Assembly: GCA_018292915.2 (NCBI GenBank)
Contig: JACVVK020000218.1
Location: 695,001-759,000, forward strand
Length of the DNA stretch: 64,000 nucleotides
Reading direction: 5' to 3'
Source of the DNA: Batillaria attramentaria
Lineage: Eukaryota > Mollusca > Gastropoda > Batillariidae
Shown here: piece after piece, positions 47,201 to 55,574 of the stretch
How the letters are laid out: each line of letters begins with the position of its first letter
How positions within the stretch are numbered: position 1 is the first letter of the stretch
Made by a program: the position numbers and the translations under genes
The notes under the pieces: generated by a model
What the model was told of the DNA's origin: nothing
Databases searched by the model: none
Seen by the model: only the letters and a program-made list of their open reading frames with translations

Positions 47201-50200
47201 GTGTGCATCCATGAGTGTGTGTGTATGGTATGTCTATCTTTTTATTATGGTGCCTGATAAAGTTATATGACATATCTACTTAGCTGCCATATTTTCAAAT
47301 TTCCTCTGGCAGGACTGAACATCTTGCAATCATGTATATTGTCTGTGCATTTACTGTGATAATTCTGCATGCCTGAATGTTCTCTTTTATCAAATATTGC
47401 ATGCTATGAATACCCATTTTTACATAAATTACTACCCCCCCCCCCTCCCCCCCCTTCCGCATCGAATAATTTTCCTCATGCTCTTTGAAGTCTACATTTA
47501 TGTTTGACTTTGAGACATTCAGCAGGAAGGTAAGGACCCTAAAAAACAAACCTATGTATTTGATGGTCATTGTTTGAAACGTGCTGTCGACTGTCACTGG
47601 GAGTGGGACCTGTGTGGTGGCCATGGTAACCAAGGTCAACTGTCGTGTGCTGCTGCAGAAGTTTCAGATATTCTTCTCTCTCTTTCAGCTGGACACACTG
47701 CACAAACGCACAAATCTTAAAACATTTTATGTAAAGTATGGCCTGATATTCTTTTCTCTCTTTCAGCTAGACCACACTAAACAAACGCACTAATCTTAAA
47801 CATTTGACATTAAATTAAGTATGGCATGATTTTCTTTTCTCTCTTTCAGCTGGCCTGATGCCAAACAAACCCCACAGTAGAGGTTGCGAGAGAGAGAGAT
47901 TTGCCCAGAGAGATTTTATTGCCAGCTTTGACCCATGGTGCTCCATTCCACTGTCAGCATGTACATGTATGTATTCTACATGTCTTTATCATCATAAACA
48001 TCGCCCTACTTACACATTTCCCACACACATTTCATGAACATCACCCTCATCACATAGCTCCTAACACTGAGAAGTTGATACACTAATACAGCCATGTTAC
48101 AACCTAAATAATACAGCATGCCCAATGTTGCAACCACTGCTAAACAGTGAGTAACGTCAACATACTTGAAACAATATGTACAATATGATTTCACAGACGA
48201 GAAAAGGGAACATCACAAATGAAAACAAGAAGGATATTGGTCCTATGAAATGTGATAGTTTCAGTAGTTTTGCTTTGCGCGTGGGATACTCATGTGAAAT
48301 GTGTTAAGACTAAAGAAACTGGTTGGAAAGAAGACGCTTTTGGGAACCCTTTTACTTTTCTGGGTCAGCAGTCACTCGGCTCTTAGTCTTATTGGTTCAC
48401 AGAAAAATTTCAACAAGCTGCTTACAGGCATCTAATGTCTATGTGTCTAACACTTTTGACATATTTGGCAAACATTTCCCTCTCACACTGCTCTATGCTA
48501 GACATGCATACTGCTGCTTATTGTAATAAAAGCTCGTCATCAGACAGCCTCACCTGTTCAACTGTACTTCGTTTGCCTTGGTGCCCTGCTCGTGAGGAGG
48601 AGACGGACGATCGGCGGGAGGACTGAGCCGAGCTGCCAGCGTTGGGTTGTCTAGTAATCGCACACATATCACCATTCACACCTGAAACAGGTACATTTTT
48701 GTCATCAACATCAGGTAACAATGGCTATTTTGATTTTGTTGTTCAAGGCTGCTGTTGCTGTATTTTAGGGGATGGTGCTGGTAGGACATGGCTGTGGGTT
48801 TACTTTGTGTATTTTAGGGGATGGTGCTGGTAGGACATGGCTGTGGGTTTACTTTGTGTATTTTAGGGGATGGTGCTGGTAGGACATGGCTGTGGGTTTA
48901 CTTTGTGTATTTTAGGGGATGGTGCTGGTAGGACATGGCTGTGGGTTTACTTTGTGTATTTTAGGGGATAGTGCTGGTAGGACATGGCTGTGGGTTTACT
49001 TTGTGTATTTTAGGGGATGGTGCTGGTAGGACATGGCTGTGGGTTTACTTTGTGTATTTTAGGGGATGGTGCTGGTAGGACATGGCTGTGGGTTTACTTT
49101 GTGTATTTTAGGGGATGGTGCTGGTAGGACATGGCTGTGGGTTTACTTTGTGTATTTTAGGGGATGGTGCTGGTAGGACATGGCTGTGGGTTTACTTTGT
49201 TGTTCTTGTTTTTGGTTTCTCTTGTTACTGTTTTTAATTAGTTCTTGGAAAAGACAGGCCTAACTAATACTCACCTGCTCCGTTTCTGGTATGAATGGAT
49301 GGCCTTGCTAAACTGTCAACACCCTGCAGAGAAACCAAAATTCTATATCAGTACTATTACACAGTATAATACACTGTACTGCACATAAACAGTACTCACA
49401 CGCATATTACATTATCAATTACATTATCAAATGGTACTTACAAAAACCTGTAAACAAAGAAACCAGTCTTGTAGTATAAACTATGAAGGTCTACAGAAAA
49501 TCAGAAACTACATGCCTTGTTTCTGTGTATACAAGTATACACTTCTACTAGTTCTAGCTATTGCAGTTGTACTAGCACTGATGACATTGACACCAGAAAA
49601 CGAAAATCTAGAAGGAATGGACTCATCCCATAAAGTTGTTTCTCCAAAATTAATATCTGCTTTAACAAGCTATAAAAGCAAGATAAAGGGAAGACGCACA
49701 ACAGTTTCGATTACCTGTGTGTATGAATGTGAAGAACTACCGTTAGTGGAAACAGCTCTAGCACTGGGCACGGTGCTCATACTCCCAGGGAGAAGTCGCT
49801 GTCTCTCCACCTCCTGACCTACATCCGAGTTGTGCCAGCTGTTGTCGCCGCGGTGAATCGGGCGGCTGTGGAATGGATCTTGATAGGTGATCTTCTTGCG
49901 TACCCATTCTGACATCATATTCATTGGGATGGCCAGCATAGAGAAGACTGCAAAAGACGGAGAAAGAAATGCAATGAAAGAATGCAACAAACTACAACTT
50001 TTCAACTGTTAATTTTGAACCTGATGGCTGATACCAGCAATCAAAATACACAGGAACTCACTACTCAGTTGGAACAGTTCCATTCTTATGGTCAGAACAG
50101 ACTCAACAGTCTTCTGTTTGTCAGTGTTTGAGTCAACTGAGCCCAGACTGCACCCCTGTAAATTAATTCATAACTCACCCCTTGCCGCACCACCTGAAAC

Positions 50201-52264
50201 CACCTGGCAACATGTCTCACTTTTTCGTCTCTCACTCTTCTTTGTTTTTAGTATAGCGAGAATGAACTTTACTGATAAATACGTCTGCACTTTCCTGCAA
50301 CTCCACCTGACTTAATCAGTTAATGACTAGATGCAAAATTCCGCTCAACCAAACTCCAAAGTTAATAATAATAATGAGTATTGTGTAGGCGCTCTCCCAA
50401 ATTCGATGAATCAGCTCAAAGCGCCGCGAACTGAACCCAACACGCACACTCACTTGAATCACACGCATTCTCTCACACACTGGACATAAAGTGATAAACA
50501 CATTACAATCACGTGGTGCGAAGGGTCAGCTCAGCTATTTAAATTTCGGAATTTAGAATTGCACTTCTTTTGAATTTTTGTGGGCTGAACATTTCTAAAG
50601 CAGAGGGGGAGGAAGCCGGCGTACCCGGAGAGAACCCCCGACAATCGGCCCGAATGAACGGTGCCATATACAAGAAGGAAAAATTCTTTGCCCCGAACGG
50701 GACTCAAACCCCTGATCTCTCGCATTGGTGACAAGTCTCTTAACTACTAGACCATGGACCACCCAAGTTTCTGTCTGCTGAGGTGTCTTGTGCTTCTGAG
50801 GAGGATAAAAACTAAAACTACACATTCAACCTACCAAACTCTTCTTCCTCCAACATCACCTCCATTTCCCATCCTTTCAAAATTATAATTTCAACTCCAG
50901 TTCACCAAATCCCACACCCAATTATCATTTTTTTTACTACCCAATACTTTATCTAACATAATTTCCCTGTTTTCAATCAGCCTAAAACACAAAACACAGT
51001 GTAAAACTGTATACTATAGCTACTGTGTGACAACTTACATCCAGGGTTGGAATTTGAAGCGTCCGTTCTCGGCTTCTTCACTGATACAATTTCCACATCT
51101 GAGTCGTCGTCCTCACTGAAATTCAGGGAAGAAAACTGGCATGAGAAAAAAATGAGTGTCTTTCCAGTACCCTGGCTAAATTTGTCTTTAAGAAAACAAA
51201 CTAAAAATCAGGGTTGGCAGGCCAGAAATCTTTTTTCTTTTTTTTTTCCTTTTTCACCTTGCTTCTTGTACTAGTTATAGGTAGTGTTAACAACTACCAC
51301 AAAAAGGTGAGGGGTCAAGGGTATACACCAGGGGTCACACTGAGCCTGGTTTGCGTAAAAAATTTCATTTCACAACGCGTAGCATCAACAAAAACATGCA
51401 ACACAGGTAGACATACAAGCATCAGGTCTGTCTAGAGCTAGTGAAACTTAATACTGATGTTTGTGGTACACACTTACTCAGACCATAAAAGTATACATGT
51501 GACACTTCTATCCCACAAAGTCAGTAAGAGTTGCTATCCCTCTGAATCAGTAAGGGTTTATAAGTCCTGTGGGGAAAGTATTATTTCAAACCAGTCATAA
51601 GCGTATACAATATCAATTATCCAATTAGAATTACAAAGCCTGCATTTTGACACCCTCCCCCCCCCCCCCCAAAAAAAAAAAAAAAAAAAACTTTGGGCGA
51701 TTTGTGCAAAATGCAGAGCTCTGCACGTGCCAGACTGCCCTCATTGACACACATGAACGAACAAGTTGCACGTTAATAGTAGTACTACCAGTTTACATGA
51801 TAGAGACTTAAGAAAATAATTACTGTTTCTTCTTACAAGATATACCAGAGTAATGGAAACACGCATGATACGTAGTTCAAACCAATCACTTACTGCTTCA
51901 GGCATTTACTGCAAACACAACAAATAAAATCCATCCCGAATAATGGTAAGCGTGGTGGCTAAATGACGATCTTCTGTCAATTATTTGTACAAGATTCCGA
52001 GATCTTTTCGCAGTCTTAAACACTAGCGCTACCGGTCCGTGAACTGTTAGTCAACCAAATCTCCCTCGGAAAAAAAGCGTTATCAACGAGTTCACCAACA
52101 GCAAAGCGTCAGTGTGGTTGTGAGAGGATCTCACACACCAGTCGAACAAAAACAACTCACATCTCAGCTGATGGTCGTTTTCGCTTCCTCTCCGGGCTCT
52201 GGCCGGCTTCATTAGACTTAGGATGCAAAAAAGAACGTATCGAATCGGAGAATGACTTAAACAT
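37200..52264 (-). CDS. SENP1: SENP1/SENP2-type SUMO-specific cysteine protease (670 aa)
   Basis: Eighteen exons on the minus strand, 5' to 3': 52161-52264, 51039-51115, 49715-49947, 49275-49323, 48554-48681, 47552-47688, 46819-47087, 46200-46266, 45805-45879, 45382-45466, 44462-44494, 43887-43977, 43572-43714, 40062-40265, 39781-39860, 38548-38626, 37516-37611, 37200-37262. Every junction has AG/GT and the phases join, totalling 2013 bases. The C-terminal Ulp1/C48 domain has [16 protein letters not shown], the catalytic triad H561 (LGVHWCL), D578 (YYDSMGG) and C629 (MNGSDCGMF), oxyanion Q623, and ends [18 protein letters not shown]. The N-terminal part has a basic KRKR cluster, a likely SUMO-interacting motif (DDDSDVEIV, exon 2) and a charged helix ([17 protein letters not shown]). 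It is expected to process SUMO precursors and remove SUMO in the nucleus. SENP1 versus SENP2 is not settled. Confidence 0.9.
38355..38422. repeat. 13-bp tandem repeat (ACACAAGGTATAG), 5 copies
   Basis: Exact head-to-tail copies in the intron between SENP exons 16 and 17. Confidence 0.85.
38627..39500 (-). repeat. ~51-bp minisatellite built from a SENP exon's 3' splice site
   Basis: About 17 units upstream of SENP exon 16 (38548-38626). On the minus strand each reads TGTGTGTGTAGGCARTACYT + GTATGATGAGAGTGTT + GTCTATTACGGTAC. The first ~30 bases match the real acceptor and exon start (TGTGTGTGCAG, then GCAATACCTGTATGATGAGAGT). A poly-G run follows at about 39522. Confidence 0.85.
39522..39548. 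repeat. Poly-G tract
   Basis: G run of about 26 bases next to the minisatellite; length uncertain. Confidence 0.7.
40737..40852 (-). pseudogene. Duplicated fragment of SENP exon 14 (carries the catalytic His codon)
   Basis: 116 bases identical to 40036-40151: the 3' part of exon 14 ([13 protein letters not shown] to HWCLC), its donor and 26 bases of intron. The copy lies 701 bases away, in the intron upstream of exon 14 in transcription order. It lacks the exon's acceptor and first ~115 bases, so it should not be spliced in. Confidence 0.85.
40850..41160. repeat. T/G-rich low-complexity tract
   Basis: 40850-40922 matches 44221-44293 (GGCTGGTGGTGGTGGTTG onward). Beyond that are long T runs broken by single G or C. 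Quality is suspect. Confidence 0.7.
41370..41424. repeat. (TG)n microsatellite
   Basis: A 55-base TG run just beyond the 3' end of the L1-like element. Confidence 0.9.
41440..43352 (-). mobile_element. 5'-truncated L1/Tx1-like non-LTR retrotransposon in a SENP intron
   Basis: Minus-strand element in the same orientation as SENP, in the intron between exons 13 and 14. It contains the reverse transcriptase frame and a short 3' tail. The 5' side stops abruptly at a T/G-rich tract. No target-site duplication could be made out because of low-complexity flanks. Confidence 0.8.
41507..43282 (-). CDS. Reverse transcriptase of an L1/Tx1-like retrotransposon (5'-truncated, frame intact)
   Basis: 591 codons from the first ATG. 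The same frame extends upstream to about 43352 ([19 protein letters not shown]), so the real start is lost. RT motifs in order: [26 protein letters not shown] (motif A), [17 protein letters not shown] (motif B), QQYADDSTL (motif C, catalytic YADD), [11 protein letters not shown] (motif D) and ILGIYF. The C-terminal part has a Cys/His cluster ([18 protein letters not shown]). The endonuclease and ORF1 are missing. The undamaged frame over about 1.8 kb suggests a recent insertion. The clade is judged by motif style only. Confidence 0.85.
   Translation of the reverse strand: MAIRLGAVIDKIINEDQVGYMKGRNISTAIRTIEDVIEYVNITKNSGYLLALDYMKAFDSVSKTFLLETLDTFGFGAEFKNWVKVLMAGSHSCINHGGWLSEAFNVNCGIRQGCPFSPLAFILAVEILAIRIRNSQVKGITLPLRDNESLKIQQYADDSTLTLKDQDDVNEAVKLITAFSKFSGLKLNPSKTKALKIGVHTERQNDKFPFELVEKIKILGIYFMNSKRSQDIEENWKERIEDIKKTIQTWSKRNLSIFGKVTIIKSILLSKLVYIMQSIGLPEAALKEINRLFYTFVWQKRFSNRKAFEKVKRVVMESDYTNGGVRMINIRTMQNIFLLKWVKKLCKDTGKRTLIPFWHYSAISAGLNIFRINIKPKKFKFLQKIKSKFWKDVLTTYLDNKCPKTADQHNTEAQVDEAIKTLKCVPPTSPCATGFWLKKFQIEINKDVWSVAHKTTSEVRLRELHWKIVHNIYPTNIMLQKMKVRENNKCSYCTETTDYVEHFFFECAPVILFWHFIENELLYLTGRRITLTLLDVLFGFQQKQTVDRKDLKTINHVILIGKACISMKKKLQSASPIRYFYEREKRYRSIM
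43353..43432. repeat. T/G-rich tract and poly-G flanking the L1-like element
   Basis: TTGTTGTTGTTG, a T run, TTGTTTGTTTTG and a G run, then GTCTATTATC. The same order occurs at 44285-44352. Confidence 0.75.
44160..44352. repeat. T/G-rich tract, second copy
   Basis: Contains in one piece the two parts found separately at 40850-40922 and 43353-43432, including a poly-G run and the terminal GTCTATTATC. Confidence 0.75.
44614..45001. repeat. 50-bp tandem repeat, about 8 copies
   Basis: Unit: TACAACAGGGTGGTTGTAGA + CAAAACCCTATTTGTCAAGT + GTGCTAGACC. Near perfect (GGG/GTG and A/C variants). CTACAAC...GTTGTAG within each unit is a short inverted repeat. In a SENP intron (between exons 10 and 11). 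Confidence 0.92.
47669..47860 (-). repeat. ~82-bp repeat, three copies, each with the SENP exon 6 acceptor
   Basis: TTCTCTCTTTCAGCTGGAC-type blocks end at about 47693, 47771 and 47853. On the minus strand they give CAGCTGAAAGAGAG, the 3' splice site and first codons (LKERE) of exon 6. Only the first is the exon used in the model. Confidence 0.7.
48761..49200. repeat. 49-bp tandem repeat, 9 copies
   Basis: Unit TATTTTAGGGGATGGTGCTG + GTAGGACATGGCTGTGGGTT + TACTTTGTG; a single G/A variant was seen. In the SENP intron between exons 4 and 5. Confidence 0.93.
50365..50765 (-). mobile_element. Full-length SINE, family B, in a SENP intron
   Basis: (AAT)n tail, AAAGCGCCGCGAACTGAACC, body (GGAATTTAGAATTGCACTTC; AAAGCAGAGGGGGAGGAAGC), and on the minus strand a tRNA-like head (inverted B-box GGGACTCAAACCCCTG near 50698, CTACTAGACCATGGACCACC). 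Parallel to the copy at 23795. Confidence 0.7.
51657..51691. repeat. Poly-C/poly-A junction
   Basis: A C run passes directly into an A run, in SENP intron 1. A similar C-then-A junction is at 8554-8582. Confidence 0.7.
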
Positions 52265-52946
52265 TGGGACATTTATCGACAAGTTTTCGTCGAAAAATAG
52301 TAAGCCCCTCGCGCGAGCGCCACGGAAGTTGACTTTTTCGCTTTTTCAAATAAAAGAATGACTTGAGTTTGGGGTTGCCTCCCTTGAAGAGGGCAACGTT
52401 GAGGAACGGTGTTCGCGCTAGCACAGGGGTATGTGAGGTCTTTGTAGCCCCGATGGGACTAGACGGACAACCATGTACTTACAGGCAGATACAGGTCGTC
52501 TGTAGCTGAATAATACGGTCACAGATCTGTAACAAGGCTGAACTGAGAAAAAAAGAGTTGAAAAGACTAGCCAGCACAGTTGGACAGGCTGTCAGTCACT
52601 GGGCCATACCGTGCCAAAGCCAGACCCCGCGCTGCACTATGCATTAGACTGTGGCCTTAAGCCGGCATACCTACTCACTCATCATCATTAGCTTGCTTTA
52701 CGTCCTATGGCTTTTGGCCCTTAAGGACAAGTTGTTCCTGGCGTGTGTCTTTGGCCGCGCTGCTTGGCTGGCCGAATGTCTTTGGGGTGAGTGTGGGCTG
52801 TCTTGCTTAGCTTTGGGCAACGTCAGAGGATCTCTGCTTGGCTTTCAGATGCCTGGTCTGGGTTTGTTTTTCAGTGCCTCAGTCTGTTCTGTCATCCGTA
52901 CCTTTGCCTTTGGATCATCACTGGGGTGTCCCCCCGCTCTTTGGCA

Positions 52947-53219
52947 TTAAAACCATTTTGTCAGATCTGATCTGACGATCGCGTCGGCCAGGGTTCTCAT
53001 TGGCCTATCACCAAGGGCTTGGTGTGGCCTGAGGAAGTCTACCGTCTTCAGTGAGTATCTGTCTCTCAGGTCCCAGACTGGCTGGAGGCTGGCGGGCAGG
53101 CCATCACAACCGTTTACAATGTGGCGGACGTCTGGGGGCTGCCCGCCACACCTACTCACTCTCGGAGGACAAAGCAAGTCCAGGCCAGGCCGCCGGGCGG
53201 CGGAACAAAACTGAATCAT
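52947..53219 (-). pseudogene. Possible C-terminal fragment of a non-LTR reverse transcriptase (copy 1)
   Basis: Minus-strand frame of 90 codons with CPPRVSRCGGQPPDVRHIVNGC, a CxxCG...HxxxxC knuckle like that near the end of Jockey/CR1-type polymerases, followed by LRDRYSLKTVDFLRP. Identical in copy 2 (55851-56123). Weak evidence; no RT core nearby. Confidence 0.35.
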
Positions 53220-54433
53220 GAGCTACGCATTGCGTTTAGCACCTCTAATTGTTCATAAATAATCTACATCACGTTTTTTTTTAAAATAAACTTATGTTCC
53301 ATTCAAAACCGTGACCACGCTATTACCGCCGGTAACAGCGGTTGCTCTCGGGGAAAAAAAACACTTTATATAGGGTGTGACTCAGGCGGCCGGCGACGGA
53401 GTCAAATACTTTTTTTTTTAGCGTCGCAGCTGAACTCTCACTATCAGGGATGACTGCTGTTCAGAACCGGCTGGTATGGTTGCCCGTCTGTAATGATACC
53501 GGTGTGTGCCATTCCGGCGTACTACTGAAAGTGCTTCTGTGCAAAATATACTGACAGCCGGCCGCTCAGTGTACCGCCTCCGGAATCTCAGTATAGACTG
53601 AAGCCAGTATAGCCGAGAATGACCTCAAGTTCTTCAGTTTTGTGTTTGTGAGACTGACAAGAACTTGAACTCAGAAACTACCCCCCCCCCCCCCCACACA
53701 CACATTCTTACCCACTTGCTATACTGAGTCAGTATTGTAGACGGAACGCTGCCCTTGAACCCTTCTTTCGAAGTTTGTTTTTTGTTAACCGTTTGAGTCC
53801 TAAACTGAATGGATTTCTTCATGATTGACTCAGTTCCAGTTGAAACCGGGTCACTAGTCATACCGTGCCCGTCCCCCATTCACTGATAGTTTGTCTGATA
53901 TCATGATGTCTTGCACGACTGCCGTTTCCCTTTTCTTCTTTCTCGTCCCGCCTTCCCTCTAGCAACCCTTTCAGTCTTATCCCCCAGCCAGCCCTGTGCA
54001 ACAGCCTTTGCTGTTCGCCAGTGTTTTCTATCCGCGATGGCACGCGTGTCCACTACTGGAGCCCCCTCCCCCCCCTTTTTAAATACCTACTTTTAACATT
54101 AACCAAAACAGGGCACGCAGTCCCTTTTTACATTGTAAATATTATTTAACGGGGTCCTGGAATTTTACATTTTTTTAATGAAATAATTGATAAAGATATG
54201 TACAGATATTGTACAGATAGGACCAGCTGAGGTGCCGGGTCGAGAAGATATTAAAACAAAACAAATAACTAAATAAATTAATAAATAAAAGAAAAGTCCT
54301 ATAAAATCTAGAAACAAAAACTTTTAGAAACAAAATTTGGCCTTATCGCCTACTAAAAAGAACTTTAAAATGTGTCCCAATATCTCCTACACTAGGAGGA
54401 AGGGACGTTAAAAATCTAAATTAAGAAGAAGCG

Positions 54434-55387
54434 TGTTAGCTGTGTTTGTTTGTCTCTACTTAGTCTGAAATATCTCCGCAGTCGCTTAACCGGCCTAGAG
54501 TTATCTTGTAAACTGCAGTAGTTTCATGAGAGTTTGCACATTTTAATCATGTCAAGCGCTAGCTTAAAGTTTAACGGGTGTAATTTAGCATATATCCCCT
54601 TTTCAAAAGCGTTTTCCTGGTTTTTCGGCTCTTTCAGTGGTTGTAGAATATTCCCTGTCTTTCACTCAGATTTCAATCCTATAACATTTTAAAGTATTTT
54701 TCACGCTCTGTTTAATGTCGTATTGTATTACGCCCGCTATCGTTAGTTTCCATGTGCTAGGAAACACAGATTTCGCTGCGACTGATCCACGTTCTTTGTC
54801 AAGTTTTCTTCGGTGGGCCGGACGTTGCTTTCTCTAAGTTAGGCCAGCGCCCAGACCATATAATTATAGCCGCTGCCCACGCTTTGCTCGACAGTCGCCG
54901 TAGATAGGGCCGGTGCACACTAGCGTCGGTGCTACATCGCACGCACGCACGCGTGTCGCGCTTTGAGTGCTGCACGCACGGCGGGGCTCTCACACGTGGA
55001 GTAACGCGCGTGCTGCTTCGGAGATCTCGCCACGAGTCAGTGCTTCAGAGTGTGCGATGGAATGCGAAATTAGGGATCTGAAACGTATCATAAACTTCAG
55101 GCTGCCTGTTCGCAGTCTGAATAGAGACTGGTGATCGAGGCCACGATAACTTGATAGAATTTAGCTACAACAAACCCGGCTTTGCTGTAGAATGATATCG
55201 TAGACGGTGAGAGATCAGCGACAAGCCGGCGGTTCAGTTGTCTTCCTGCCGCGTGTGCACTGGACTTTGTGTTTTGCTCTGTACCCTGCCTGTTGCATTG
55301 TTTCCGACCAATAAACTCATGGCATAGCGACCTCTGTGTTTTGTCTCCCTTCCTGCATGAACCGGACCCCTGACACCCGTTTACACA
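54434..55387 (+). mobile_element. LTR-like block, copy 1
   Basis: Begins TGTTAGCTGTG and ends TTTACACA. It has a TATA-like TATAATTATA near 54860 and AATAAA at about 55310 followed by a GT-rich stretch, in the order expected for U3-R-U5. A diverged relative lies at 62017-62646. No convincing primer-binding site follows, so LTR status is tentative. Confidence 0.45.
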
Positions 55388-55574
55388 GTTATTAACCAAC
55401 TCAGTTGAGAACATCTCCAGCCGTTGTCACGGTGTCTCACGATCTCAGTCCTCAGTGAGTCAGATAATCGACATCATTCTCCCAGACTTGTATACGACTC
55501 TCGAACGCACACAAAGCTGTGAAACAAGTGAAAAGTATGGTATGGTCACCTTAACATTACTGTTGGCCTTATGG

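Larger units (their letters stand above)
52671..55571. repeat. 2.9-kb direct repeat, copy 1
   Basis: Starts CTACTCACTCATCATCATTA and recurs at 55575 with an offset of 2904-2905. Only a few substitutions and one poly-C length change separate the two copies. It contains a retroelement-like zinc-knuckle fragment and an LTR-like block. Copy 1 begins about 400 bases upstream of the SENP start codon. Confidence 0.95.
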
